In this document: piece by piece, positions 1-8,075 of the stretch
How positions within the stretch are numbered: position 1 is the first letter of the stretch
How the letters are laid out: each line of letters begins with the position of its first letter
Source of the DNA: an uncultured Bacilli bacterium
Lineage (GTDB): Bacteria; Bacillota_I; Bacilli_A; RF39; UBA660
DNA: 38,291 nt
Assembly: GCA_934086485.1 (NCBI GenBank)
Contig: CAKOIF010000014.1
Coordinates: forward strand, 1-38,291
Reading direction: 5' to 3'
Position numbers and translations under genes: made by a program
The notes under the pieces: generated by a model
Told to the model about the DNA's origin: nothing
Database searches by the model: none
What the model saw: only the letters and a program-made list of their open reading frames with translations

Positions 1-51
1 AATCTTTTTATCATGTGCAATTAATAATTCAAAACTATTACTATTTTTCAT
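1..51 (-). CDS. 5' end of an unidentified gene (17 codons)
   Basis: An ATG at 51 opens a frame that runs off the left edge; its first residues read MKNSNSFELLIAHDKKI. A weak Shine-Dalgarno-like GGGTGG lies six bases upstream and a promoter with 17-bp spacing sits just above it. Seventeen codons are too few to assign a family. The frame is supported only by the initiation signals and the absence of a stop. Confidence 0.45.
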   Translation of the reverse strand, partial: MKNSNSFELLIAHDKKI

Positions 52-68
52 AAAACCACCCGCCGTAT

Positions 69-97
69 ATACTATCATATTTTAAGTGTAATGGCAA
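69..97 (-). promoter_or_regulatory. Sigma-A type promoter of the left-edge gene
   Basis: On the minus strand TTGCCA (97-92) is followed after 17 bases by TAGTAT (74-69). It points at the partial gene starting at 51. The -35 is close to consensus and the -10 has one unfavourable position. Confidence 0.4.
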
Positions 98-194
98 ATC
101 ATTGTAAAGTTATTTTTAAAATCTGATTTTTAATGAACTAATATATAAATAAGAGTTATTAAACAGCATACTAAAGATACTAAATAAAATAGTT

Positions 195-890
195 TTATAA
201 TATCCATTTTTGATTAAACACTTTTCCCGTTAATTTATAAGCAAGTGATTTAGACATACACTCCCCCTTATTAAAACCATACTCTGTTAGATTTCTTTCC
301 TCAAAACAAGTATGAACTATTAAATTATTTCTATGCGTACTTTTACTAAAATTTTTGCCTATAGCTTCATAATCATTTTCCGTAAATTCTCTATAGCCAA
401 GATACTTTTCATTTTTTATAACATTTTTATAATTATCAATAAAAGAAACTATAATTTTATCAACATACCCTAAAAGCAAATCACACAACTTATCAAAAGC
501 TTTTATATGATATTCTAAATTATATTTATCACTTATAAAAATTGGATCATATCTTACTACTACATTTTCTTTGCCAATAATTTCTGATATTTTCTTAACT
601 CCATCAATTATTAATTTTTTATCTGGAACATTTGGTTCAATATCATTTTTATAGGGTGTAATTGTTATATGAAATATCATTGGTTTATTTATTCCTTTAA
701 TTCTAGGAATGATTGGCAAAGGATTTTTTGTACAAAATAGTATTGCATCAACATTTTCAAATTTAATTCTACTGACCATTTTCGGATTAAAAGGATTCCC
801 CACATCAACAAAGCCAGCTTTTAATCTATTAAAAAACCAATCTGAATAAAATGCAACAACATCTGTTCTTCCACTTACATTTAATATCAT
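195..890 (-). CDS. DUF1848 family protein, C-terminally shortened
   Basis: The start (ILNVSGRTDVVAFYSDWFF), the CTKNPLP segment and the RYDPIFI segment are typical of DUF1848, a family of unknown biochemical function. The start ATG at 890 follows AAAGGAATT. The protein has 231 residues, and the family is usually about 260-300. Family members normally end with a Cys-rich block of the form CGC...DIG.Y.TC..GC.YC. Here the reading frame stops at FNQKWIL, just before that block would begin, and no in-frame remnant is visible in the 190 bases downstream. It lies 48 bp behind cadA with no convincing terminator between, so it may be read from the cad promoter. Loss of the presumed metal-binding tail is an inference from my knowledge of the family. 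Confidence 0.75.
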   Translation of the reverse strand: MILNVSGRTDVVAFYSDWFFNRLKAGFVDVGNPFNPKMVSRIKFENVDAILFCTKNPLPIIPRIKGINKPMIFHITITPYKNDIEPNVPDKKLIIDGVKKISEIIGKENVVVRYDPIFISDKYNLEYHIKAFDKLCDLLLGYVDKIIVSFIDNYKNVIKNEKYLGYREFTENDYEAIGKNFSKSTHRNNLIVHTCFEERNLTEYGFNKGECMSKSLAYKLTGKVFNQKWIL

Positions 891-938
891 ATAATTCCTT
901 TCTAGCTATAAAAAAAGAAAAATTAAATTTTTATTAGT

Positions 939-2972
939 TTACTTTCTATATTTTCTTAGTATTCTAAGTGTATTTAATATTGTAAGAAGTGTTACACCAG
1001 TATCAGCAAAAACAGCAAACCACATATTAGCATATCCAAATATGCTTAATAATAATATTAATATTTTAATACCCATTGCAAATATTAAATTTTCTTTAAT
1101 AATATATTTTGTATATTTTGATATATTTATTGCAAGGGGTATTTTCATTAAATCATCACTCATAAGAACAACATCGCTAGCCTCGATTGCACTATCAGTT
1201 CCTACTCCACCCATTGAAATACCAATGTCAGCTCGTTTTAATGTTGGAGCATCATTAACGCCATCACCCACAAACACTAGGGTATTTTCATTATTTTTTA
1301 CTTCTTCATATTTTGTAAACTTTTCCTGTGGAAGCATTTCATAATATATCTCATCAATACCAAGTTTATCACCTATTTTTAATGCAGGTTCTTTTTTATC
1401 ACCAGTAAACATATATGTTTTTATATTTAGTTCTTTTAATTTTTGTAAAGAATCTTTTGTTTCACTTTTAATACCATCACTAATTTCTATAGTAGCAATA
1501 TGTTTACCATCAACATTTAAATGTAATGTTCCATCCCAATCACATTTACATACTTTTTTACTACCAATAACAATTTTTTTATCATCAATATCATAAGATA
1601 TTCCTTTTCCAGTAGTTTCCTTAAAATTTTTAACTTTTGATGTATCGATTTTTTTATTTGTTAATTTTAATATTGATTTAGCAATTGGATGATTTGAAAA
1701 TGTTTCTCCCATAACAAGATAATTAATAACATCCTTTTTACTATAATCTTTATCATTAATTATTATATCAGTAACATTAAATGTTCCACTTGTTAAAGTA
1801 CCAGTTTTATCAAATATAATTCCAGTGGTATTTTCTAAATTATCAAGAAAATTACTACCTTTTATTAAAATTCCATTTTTTGAGGCTGCACCAATACCAG
1901 TAAAATAAGAAAGTGGTACAGATATTGCTATAGCACAAGGACAAGATATTACTAGGAAAGTTAATGCTCTATAAATACTTTGCGTATAGGTAACACTACT
2001 TATAAGTGGTAAAAATATAGCAACTATGAATGCAAGTATTAAAATTATGGGTGTATAAACTTTACTTATTTTAGAAATTGTTGTTTCAGTTTTAGCCTTT
2101 TTATCTGTGGCAGTATCTAGTAATTCGAGTATTTTAGAAACAGTTGAATTTTCAAAGGTAGATGTTGCTTTAATAGTAACAATATCACCATTATTAATAG
2201 AACCAGAAAGTACTTTATCACCGGTTTTAACTAAAACATTTTCACTTTCTCCAGTAAGTGAGGAAGTATCTAAATAAGTTTTTCCGTTTATAATAGTTCC
2301 ATCAACTGGAATTTTTTCTCCTTTTCTAATAACTAAAATATCACTTACTTTTACATCTTCAACATTAATAGTTTTTACTTTAGCTCCATCTTGTTTATTA
2401 GCATATATACTTTTTATGTCCATTAAATCTTTAATAGATTTTCTTGAATTATTTAAGGCTTTTTCCTCTAAAATCTTACCTATTGTATATAAAACAATAA
2501 CCATCATACCTTCCATAGCCTCACCTAAAATAAAGGCACCAACACAAGATATTAATATTAAAGCATTTTCATTAATCCCTCCACCATTTTTTATCATTTT
2601 GAAAGCATTAATAAAAACTTTATATAAAAGTAAGATGTAAGATATCACTAATAATATTAATTTAAAAGGTTTTACAACATTTAAATAACATCCTAATAAA
2701 CCAATAATTACCGCAATAATAAGTATGCTTAAATGATATTCTTTTTTTACATTTTCTTCATTTTCACTAATATAAGCCTCCGGTTCAATTTTTTTAATAA
2801 GCTTATTAACATCATTTATACTTATTTTTTTTTCTGTTTCATAAGAAATCATCATTGTGTTAAAATTAACTTTAACATTTTTAAAATCTTTATTTTTGTT
2901 AAGACTATCTTCAATTTCTCTTGCACAATTTGCACAATCCAAATTATTAATTTTATATCTATATTTATTCAT
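939..2972 (-). CDS. cadA: Heavy-metal translocating P1B-type ATPase (Cd2+/Zn2+/Pb2+ exporter type)
   Basis: A membrane pump that exports soft divalent metals at the cost of ATP. It has an N-terminal HMA metal-binding domain with DCANC (Cys13 and Cys16 from the ATG), then transmembrane helices from about residue 82. The actuator loop carries TGES (~240), the transport-site helix carries CPC (~344-346), the phosphorylation motif is DKTGT (~388), the HP dipeptide is in SNHPIAKS, and GDGVNDAP is the hinge. CPC with an upstream ArsR/CadC regulator points to Cd/Zn/Pb rather than copper. The start is ATG 2972, five bases behind GGAGG; a GTG two codons upstream is less likely. It overlaps the cadC stop by 8 bp, so the two are translationally coupled. 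At 677 residues it is of normal length. Confidence 0.93.
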   Translation of the reverse strand: MNKYRYKINNLDCANCAREIEDSLNKNKDFKNVKVNFNTMMISYETEKKISINDVNKLIKKIEPEAYISENEENVKKEYHLSILIIAVIIGLLGCYLNVVKPFKLILLVISYILLLYKVFINAFKMIKNGGGINENALILISCVGAFILGEAMEGMMVIVLYTIGKILEEKALNNSRKSIKDLMDIKSIYANKQDGAKVKTINVEDVKVSDILVIRKGEKIPVDGTIINGKTYLDTSSLTGESENVLVKTGDKVLSGSINNGDIVTIKATSTFENSTVSKILELLDTATDKKAKTETTISKISKVYTPIILILAFIVAIFLPLISSVTYTQSIYRALTFLVISCPCAIAISVPLSYFTGIGAASKNGILIKGSNFLDNLENTTGIIFDKTGTLTSGTFNVTDIIINDKDYSKKDVINYLVMGETFSNHPIAKSILKLTNKKIDTSKVKNFKETTGKGISYDIDDKKIVIGSKKVCKCDWDGTLHLNVDGKHIATIEISDGIKSETKDSLQKLKELNIKTYMFTGDKKEPALKIGDKLGIDEIYYEMLPQEKFTKYEEVKNNENTLVFVGDGVNDAPTLKRADIGISMGGVGTDSAIEASDVVLMSDDLMKIPLAINISKYTKYIIKENLIFAMGIKILILLLSIFGYANMWFAVFADTGVTLLTILNTLRILRKYRK

Positions 2973-3336
2973 CACTACCTCCGATTTTATGATTAATGTG
3001 TTTAATACCTATTTCATATAATGTCTTTATATGTTCATCATCTAAAGTATAATATACTTCTTTGCCAGACCTTCTTGATTTTACTATTTCACTTTTTCGA
3101 AGAACTGCAAGTTGATGAGATACTAAAGACTTACTCATATTAAGAACATTTGCTATATCACAAACACACATTTCATTATTATCTAAACACCATAAAATTT
3201 TAATTCTAGTAAGATCTCCTATTATTTTAAAAATCTTAGATAGTTTTAAAAGAGTTACTTCATCAGGTCTATTTTTTAAAGCCTTTTCAACTATATCTTT
3301 ATGAATAACATTACAATCACACATACTATCTTTCAT
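2965..3336 (-). CDS. cadC: ArsR/SmtB-family metal-sensing repressor, CadC-like
   Basis: A winged-helix repressor that leaves its operator when it binds metal. Two known ArsR-family metal sites are both visible. One is a CadC-type alpha3N site, with N-terminal CDC (residues 6-8) and MCVCD at about 56-60. The other is a CzrA-type alpha5 site, D-x-H followed by H-x-x-H in the C-terminal helix. The recognition helix is around NMSKSLVSHQLAVLRKS. It is the first gene of a two-gene operon with cadA. The start ATG 3336 follows AAAGGAG, and the gene sits behind a promoter loaded with two matching palindromes. Whether it answers to Cd/Pb, Zn or both cannot be told from sequence. Confidence 0.9.
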   Translation of the reverse strand: MKDSMCDCNVIHKDIVEKALKNRPDEVTLLKLSKIFKIIGDLTRIKILWCLDNNEMCVCDIANVLNMSKSLVSHQLAVLRKSEIVKSRRSGKEVYYTLDDEHIKTLYEIGIKHINHKIGGSDE

Positions 3337-3350
3337 TAAATATCTCCTTT

Positions 3351-3405
3351 AGTTGAATATCTATTCAACTATTTAATTATATATGAATGGTTATTCAACT
3401 GTCAA
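3351..3405 (-). promoter_or_regulatory. cad promoter with two operator palindromes
   Basis: TTGACA (3405-3400) and TATAAT (3381-3376) are both perfect consensus hexamers, spaced by 18 bp. One palindrome, TGAAT-N4-ATTCA, fills the spacer (about 3384-3398). A second, AGTTGAATA-N2-TATTCAACT, occupies 3351-3370, over the start of the transcript. Both share the minus-strand motif AGTTGAATA and their centres are 30 bp apart, close to three helical turns. This fits two CadC dimers bound on one face. The -35 overlaps the stop codon of gmk. Confidence 0.88.
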
Positions 3406-4064
3406 TAGTTATTTTCGAAATTTTTATCAATTAATATTTCATGTATTAATTCTTCTTTATTTCCTAAATAAATATCCTCAATACGATCAACACGACACTT
3501 CTCACTTTGAATTATTGATTTAACTTTATTAACTGCATCCTCTACTTTATCATTTACAACAACATAATTATATTTTTTATAATTATTTACTTCATTATAA
3601 GCAGTAATAAATCTTTGAACAACTTTATCTTTGCTTTCAGTTTTTCTGCCAATAAGTCTATTTTTTAAAGTTTCCATATCCGGAGGCATAATAAAAATAA
3701 AAAGAGCTGATGGAATAATTTTCTTTATATTTACCGCTCCATTAATATCAATAACTAATATTACATCTTTACCTTCATTTAATTTTTCCTCTACTTTATC
3801 TTTGGGAGTCCCATAATAATTATCGTTATAAGAGGCATATTCTAAAAAAGTATTATTATTAATTTTATTTAAAAAGTCTTCCTTACTAACAAAGAAATAA
3901 TCAACGCCATCTTTTTCAAGTGGTCTTGGTTTTCTCGTAGTCATTGAAACAGACATCCAAATATTAGAATCATCTTTTATAAGTTTTTGACATATAGTAT
4001 CTTTTCCCGCACCACTTGGTCCAGATACCACTATTAAAAGTCCTTTATTATTTGTTTTTATCAT
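3402..4064 (-). CDS. gmk: Guanylate kinase
   Basis: Phosphorylates GMP/dGMP to GDP/dGDP with ATP in the cytoplasm. It has the P-loop SGPSGAGKDT (~14-23), the TTRKPRPLEKDG GMP-binding segment and the EYA...YYGT segment. At 220 residues it is slightly longer than the usual ~205, with the excess at the C-terminus. The start ATG 4064 lies behind GGGG. It follows a 100-codon unknown gene by 14 bp and probably shares its transcript. The usual rpoZ neighbour is not seen. Confidence 0.95.
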   Translation of the reverse strand: MIKTNNKGLLIVVSGPSGAGKDTICQKLIKDDSNIWMSVSMTTRKPRPLEKDGVDYFFVSKEDFLNKINNNTFLEYASYNDNYYGTPKDKVEEKLNEGKDVILVIDINGAVNIKKIIPSALFIFIMPPDMETLKNRLIGRKTESKDKVVQRFITAYNEVNNYKKYNYVVVNDKVEDAVNKVKSIIQSEKCRVDRIEDIYLGNKEELIHEILIDKNFENNY

Positions 4065-4078
4065 ATTAATTCCCCTTC

Positions 4079-4381
4079 TTATAATGAATAACTTTCTTCT
4101 AAATCACTTTCATATTGACTAATATACTCATTTTTATAAAATTCATAGCCTTCATAATCAATATTTTTAAAATAGTTTAATAGTTTTTCATAAGTTTCTT
4201 TAACATCACAAAGCATACCTATTTCTAAAAGTTCATCAAATATTTTTTCTATTGTACTAGTTTCCATATAATCCCAAGAAATAATATTATTTACCATATC
4301 ATCCAAAGATTTAAGTCTTTTATTACATTCTTTCTTTGCACCAATAAGTAAACCCTTTAAATCATCAAATAAATACTCCAT
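4079..4381 (-). CDS. Small acidic protein of unknown function
   Basis: I do not recognise this family. It encodes 100 residues, mostly predicted helical and acidic, with no signal peptide or membrane segment. The start is ATG 4381, seven bases after GGAGG; a TTG one codon upstream is ignored. It lies 14 bp upstream of gmk on the same strand and is probably co-transcribed with it. Confidence 0.7.
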   Translation of the reverse strand: MEYLFDDLKGLLIGAKKECNKRLKSLDDMVNNIISWDYMETSTIEKIFDELLEIGMLCDVKETYEKLLNYFKNIDYEGYEFYKNEYISQYESDLEESYSL

Positions 4382-4485
4382 CAATATTCCTCCCTTCGAG
4401 CATCAAAATAAGTATATCATTAAAAAAAATAAAAGTCAAACACTTTTTCGTATTTTTAACTATTCATTTTTTATTATTTTTTTGA

Positions 4486-4502
4486 TATACTTTAAATGGA
4501 GG
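4486..4502 (+). promoter_or_regulatory. -10 element and Shine-Dalgarno deciding the serine hydrolase start
   Basis: TATACT (4486-4491) is followed within about 10 bases by GGAGG (4498-4502). The ATG at 4496 overlaps this Shine-Dalgarno, so the true start is the ATG at 4508. The predicted transcript would begin almost at the ribosome-binding site. No good -35 is visible. Confidence 0.5.
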
Positions 4503-4507
4503 TAATA

Positions 4508-5941
4508 ATGACTGCATTAGAAAACATTAAAAATGAATTTATTTCAAGCCTTTTAATTAATCAAAATAAAGGTGTAGAAAATATTCAAAAAAATTTATAT
4601 TCTTATGAAGATTATGAAAATCTTTTACAAAGTGCTTATGAAGTTATTAAAAATAATCCTGATGATGATATTGAATCAATTAGGAAAAAAATGTATGACA
4701 CTTCCGGCATAAATGAGGCTATCAATCATCTTATTTATGAAATGGAAATGGCACCTTCTCTATCAATTTCTTATGGAACTAAAAATTATCAAGAAGTTAT
4801 TAATGCTGGAAAAGTAAATCAAATTAATACAAGTGAAAATAGTATTTATGATTTAGCAAGTATTTCTAAACTATTTACATCTATAAGTATTTTAAAACTT
4901 GCTAGTGAAAATATAATTGATTTAAGTAAAGATGTAACATATTATGATGAAAGATTTCAAAATTTAAAAGGTGTTACCCTACTTTCTTTATTAACCTTTA
5001 ATACACCGCTTATAACAAATGGTAGAATTGATGAAAAAGGCATTTCTTATGAAGAAAGTAAAAATAGACTTTATAATATAATGGTAAATGAAAAGTTTTT
5101 ATCTACTGCAAATCCTTATACCGATTTAGGAGCAATGGTTTTAAAAGAGGTAGTTTCAAAAGTAACTAATCAAAATTTTTATGCTTTTGTAAAGGAAAAT
5201 ATAATTGATAAAGCAAATATGCAAAAAACAAGTATTTTTGTAAACCCACAAGATTTATCTTACTTAGCACCCACAGATAATACAATCGTGTATAAAAATG
5301 GAAAATTTAATTTTAGAAATATTCCTTTGGGAACAGTCAATGATGAAAAAGCGCAAATACTTGGACAAAAAGCAAATGATTTTGCAGGACACGCTGGACT
5401 ATTTTCCACAAGTGAAAATATGGCAAAATTTGCAATTAGTTTAATGAAATATGACATTTTAAGTGAAAGATATTTAAAATCAATGAGTAAAAATGCCACA
5501 GGAAGATTTATTGAAGAGTTAAATTCTTATAAACAATTTTTTGGTCAGCTTTGTTACTCTAAAAATCCTAATCCAAAAGCGACTGAAGTATATCATCCTC
5601 TAAGTGGAACATCTTTTGCAATGGGAGGTTATACAGGTAATCAATTTACTTTAGATCCTGAAAATAATGTATTTGCCTTTTTAGGTTCAAATAGAACAAA
5701 TAATAGAGTTGCAAATATTTCGGGTTTTGATAAAAGTAAAATTAAACACTTCCCAAATGGTAAAGAAACAATAATAATTAATAATAAAGAATATATAAAT
5801 TCATCATCTTATTCTAGCAAAAGAGATAAAGCATTAAGATGCACATTAAAATTATCATTATCTTATTTATTTTTAGAGTATTATGTAAATGCCCTTGAAA
5901 ATGAAATTGACTTAACTGGAACATATTCAAGACATATATAA
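4508..5941 (+). CDS. Beta-lactamase-fold serine hydrolase
   Basis: Belongs to the class C beta-lactamase/DD-peptidase/esterase superfamily. SISK (Ser118-x-x-Lys121 from the ATG) is the nucleophile and general base. The preceding YDLAS context is typical, YTD (~204-206) occupies the YxN position, and a GHAGLFST segment follows. No signal peptide is seen, so it is probably cytoplasmic, unlike penicillin-binding proteins. About 90 residues precede the catalytic domain and look helical. At 477 residues it is longer than a bare hydrolase domain. It is a single-gene plus-strand unit closed by an intrinsic terminator. The substrate is unknown; EstB-like esterase or peptidase activity are the alternatives. 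Confidence 0.8.
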   Translation: MTALENIKNEFISSLLINQNKGVENIQKNLYSYEDYENLLQSAYEVIKNNPDDDIESIRKKMYDTSGINEAINHLIYEMEMAPSLSISYGTKNYQEVINAGKVNQINTSENSIYDLASISKLFTSISILKLASENIIDLSKDVTYYDERFQNLKGVTLLSLLTFNTPLITNGRIDEKGISYEESKNRLYNIMVNEKFLSTANPYTDLGAMVLKEVVSKVTNQNFYAFVKENIIDKANMQKTSIFVNPQDLSYLAPTDNTIVYKNGKFNFRNIPLGTVNDEKAQILGQKANDFAGHAGLFSTSENMAKFAISLMKYDILSERYLKSMSKNATGRFIEELNSYKQFFGQLCYSKNPNPKATEVYHPLSGTSFAMGGYTGNQFTLDPENNVFAFLGSNRTNNRVANISGFDKSKIKHFPNGKETIIINNKEYINSSSYSSKRDKALRCTLKLSLSYLFLEYYVNALENEIDLTGTYSRHI

Positions 5942-5970
5942 AAACTGTAGAAACAAAAATCTACAGTTTT
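5941..5970. terminator. Bidirectional intrinsic terminator
   Basis: An 11-bp perfect stem (5941-5951 with 5960-5970) and an 8-base loop are followed by T runs on both strands. It closes the plus-strand hydrolase gene and the converging minus-strand gene ending at 5972. Confidence 0.85.
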
Positions 5971-5971
5971 T

Positions 5972-6667
5972 TTAATATTTTTTCTTCAGTGAAAGTTTAT
6001 AAATACTAACATAATCATCAGCACTACTTTTAAACAATTCTTGTTTAAAAAATTCAAAAGTTTTATAGCCTAAAAAGGCAAAATCAATATCATCCTCGGT
6101 AACTTCTTTTTTATTTTTATTAATTACTAAAGTTGCATTCATTAATCCAAGTACCTCACCATCGCCATTAATAAGTAAACATTCAAAATTATCTTCATTA
6201 GCAAAAAGATTTATTTTTAATGTTTTGCCATTAATTAATTGAGTGCAGCGATAATTATCAAAATAAATCTTGCGTGTTTCCTTAAAAAATGCCGCTTTAT
6301 CATTGTCACAAATACTCTCAGTAATTCTATCAGTATCTTTTCTTTTTACAAATAATAAAAACCTTTGGACAAACATTAGATATTCAATTTCTTGTTTGCT
6401 ATAACAACTTTTATCCTCTTCAGTTAAATGAAAAGTATTTGGATATAAATATAGGTTTCTCACAACATCCTCAAAATAATGAGCATGTCTTTGACCATAT
6501 CTAATATTAAAAGTAAAAAACATCGAATAATTTATAACTTCATCTAACGCATTAATTATACTATTATTTTTAATTAAATATTCTTCATCATCATAATCTC
6601 TAGTGGTAGTAAAATATGTTAATCTATCATTAGCCCATTTTGGATAAGGTAAATCATACTTTTTCAT
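5972..6667 (-). CDS. Protein of unknown function (231 residues)
   Basis: I do not recognise the family. It is soluble with no signal peptide, and has aromatic-rich N-terminal (DLPYPKWANDRLTYF) and mixed alpha/beta C-terminal parts. It is the last gene of a five-gene operon; its ATG overlaps the stop of the HAD gene by one base. Tight coupling to a small phosphatase suggests a related job, but no catalytic motif is evident. Confidence 0.7.
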   Translation of the reverse strand: MKKYDLPYPKWANDRLTYFTTTRDYDDEEYLIKNNSIINALDEVINYSMFFTFNIRYGQRHAHYFEDVVRNLYLYPNTFHLTEEDKSCYSKQEIEYLMFVQRFLLFVKRKDTDRITESICDNDKAAFFKETRKIYFDNYRCTQLINGKTLKINLFANEDNFECLLINGDGEVLGLMNATLVINKNKKEVTEDDIDFAFLGYKTFEFFKQELFKSSADDYVSIYKLSLKKKY

Positions 6668-7164
6668 TAGCGACTCCTTTGATTTAAAATACTTATGGCC
6701 TTTTCAATATGAAAATCTTTTAATCCACCATCATAAAGTGATGTTTGTACTAAATTACTTTCTAAAGGAGTATCTTTTAAATACTCACTTTCATCATCAA
6801 ATATAACAAAATTTTCTACATCATTATTTTCTAAATAATCCATTATTTCTAAATATCTATTTTGATTAATATAATTAGTCATACCAATAACAGGAAAGCC
6901 TAAATCAGTTAATGCATCAATTACTTCTTTACACCGAAAACTACTTGTTAAGACAATTTTACATTCTGTCATATCACACAATTTTTTTAAAACTTTTAAA
7001 TTTTCTGGATTAAAATTAAACTTTACATATTCTAAATACATTTTATAATTTATACATTTATTAATATTGTTTCTTTGGGAAAATGCACATTTTTCAGGAT
7101 AAGACTTATGAATATAATCCAAATCATTTAAAACACCATCAATATCTAAAAATATTATTTTCAT
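6667..7164 (-). CDS. HAD-superfamily phosphatase-like protein
   Basis: Motif I is FLDIDGVLND (nucleophile Asp7, acid/base Asp9), motif II is LTSSFR, and the acidic motif is IFDDESEY (~121-128). At 165 residues it has only a short cap. It resembles the small HAD domains linked to nucleic-acid-repair polynucleotide phosphatases (HAD_SAK_2 type). No dedicated lysine motif III is obvious. ATGA overlap with the upstream gene and one-base overlap with the downstream gene show it is translated as part of the operon. The substrate is unknown. Confidence 0.75.
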   Translation of the reverse strand: MKIIFLDIDGVLNDLDYIHKSYPEKCAFSQRNNINKCINYKMYLEYVKFNFNPENLKVLKKLCDMTECKIVLTSSFRCKEVIDALTDLGFPVIGMTNYINQNRYLEIMDYLENNDVENFVIFDDESEYLKDTPLESNLVQTSLYDGGLKDFHIEKAISILNQRSR

Positions 7165-7487
7165 CTTTTTCTTTCCTTAGTAATATCATTTATTTGATAA
7201 AAATTTAAATTATCAAAATTTATTTCAAAACCATTTACTAAAGAAATTAAATTATTTTTTTCATCAAATAATAAAACCTTTTCTGCAGCATAAGGATAAA
7301 CTCTCATATGATAAACTCCATTTAAAAGATTTTCATAATTAATTTTAGATATAAACATGGTTATTTCACATATATCCTCTTTAATGCTATGTCCAATTAT
7401 CATTTGATATACAGTATCTTCGGGAAGTAATTTATTTTGACCTTCGAGTACTGTTTGCCATAAATTTATATTGTATATTTCATTCAT
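7161..7487 (-). CDS. Small protein of unknown function (108 residues)
   Basis: No family is recognised. It is predicted beta-rich, with no membrane segment. ATG 7487 overlaps the upstream stop as TAATG and has GGTGG upstream; a GTG three codons earlier has no ribosome-binding site. It is the third gene of the pspC-led operon. Confidence 0.65.
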   Translation of the reverse strand: MNEIYNINLWQTVLEGQNKLLPEDTVYQMIIGHSIKEDICEITMFISKINYENLLNGVYHMRVYPYAAEKVLLFDEKNNLISLVNGFEINFDNLNFYQINDITKERKR

Positions 7488-7762
7488 TAAATCCACCCTA
7501 TCTTTTCAATATTTTCAAATTCATCCTCTAAAGATTTTCCATTAAATAGTTTTTCATTAAAAAGAGCATCAACACTATCAAAAAATATTTCTTTATTGCC
7601 TACTTCTTGAAAAGATACTTTTTCTTTTAACGGAATTATCATATAATCTTTGTCATATAAAGTAAAACATATTTCTGGTTCTAATCCTTTTATTAAATAA
7701 TCATTCAATAAATCTTTAAAAGATTTTAAATCATATTTTTCATTTGTTTCAATCATTTTCAT
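7487..7762 (-). CDS. Small acidic protein of unknown function (91 residues)
   Basis: No family is recognised. It is acidic and has the form of a small alpha/beta protein, with several EE/ED clusters. It starts inside the pspC stop (ATGA overlap) and ends in a TAATG junction, so it depends on coupled translation. No motif suggests catalysis. Confidence 0.65.
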   Translation of the reverse strand: MKMIETNEKYDLKSFKDLLNDYLIKGLEPEICFTLYDKDYMIIPLKEKVSFQEVGNKEIFFDSVDALFNEKLFNGKSLEDEFENIEKIGWI

Positions 7763-7971
7763 CTTTTCTTAATGTACTCTACATCCTCTCTTGGAAATAC
7801 AATCATACAAATAATATAGGCAAGAATTCCACTTCCACCCATTGCACAAAATAATATCCATAAAAGTCTTATAACTGTAGGATCTGCATCAAAATACTCT
7901 GCAATACCTGCGCATACTCCATCAATCATTTTACCTTCATTAACTTTATATAATTTTTTATTTTTAGCCAT
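7759..7971 (-). CDS. PspC-domain membrane protein
   Basis: At 70 residues this is almost exactly one PspC domain. It has KMIDGVCAGIAEYF (~14-27), DPTVIRLLWI, a hydrophobic helix through AYIICMIVF, then basic residues. PspC proteins are small membrane proteins linked to envelope stress. The ATG 7971, GGAGG and a TATAAT -10 all lie in the 33-bp repeat that also precedes the DUF3800 gene. It is the first gene of a five-gene overlapping operon. Confidence 0.88.
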   Translation of the reverse strand: MAKNKKLYKVNEGKMIDGVCAGIAEYFDADPTVIRLLWILFCAMGGSGILAYIICMIVFPREDVEYIKKR

Positions 7972-8001
7972 TTTATTTCCTCCATAATTTAATTATACAT
8001 T
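7969..8001 (-). repeat. 33-bp direct repeat, pspC copy (promoter -10, SD and start codon)
   Basis: Identical base for base to 8886-8918. Read on the minus strand it holds TATAAT, GGAGG and the ATG of pspC. Identity ends abruptly on both sides. Confidence 0.95.
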
Positions 8002-8038
8002 TTTTAGTATATATTTGCTAGTTTTTCATATCATATAA

Positions 8039-8075
8039 TTGACATTATTTATTTTATTATGTTAATATAATGTCA
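8039..8075 (+). promoter_or_regulatory. Putative promoter and palindrome ahead of the DUF3800-linked RNA
   Basis: A consensus TATAAT (8066-8071) sits about 6 bases before the outer stem of the RNA. TTGACA (8039-8044) lies upstream with a long 21-bp spacer. TGACATTAT (8040-8048) and ATAATGTCA (8067-8075) form a perfect 9-bp inverted repeat spanning the promoter. This could be an operator, or an end of the inserted module. Confidence 0.45.

Noticed and set aside
908..938. Terminator after cadA
   Set aside because: The A/T-rich pairing is too weak and short to call; read-through to the DUF1848 gene is possible.
1042..1344. Plus-strand open frame opposite cadA
   Set aside because: Lies wholly within cadA on the other strand, with no initiation signals or recognisable family.
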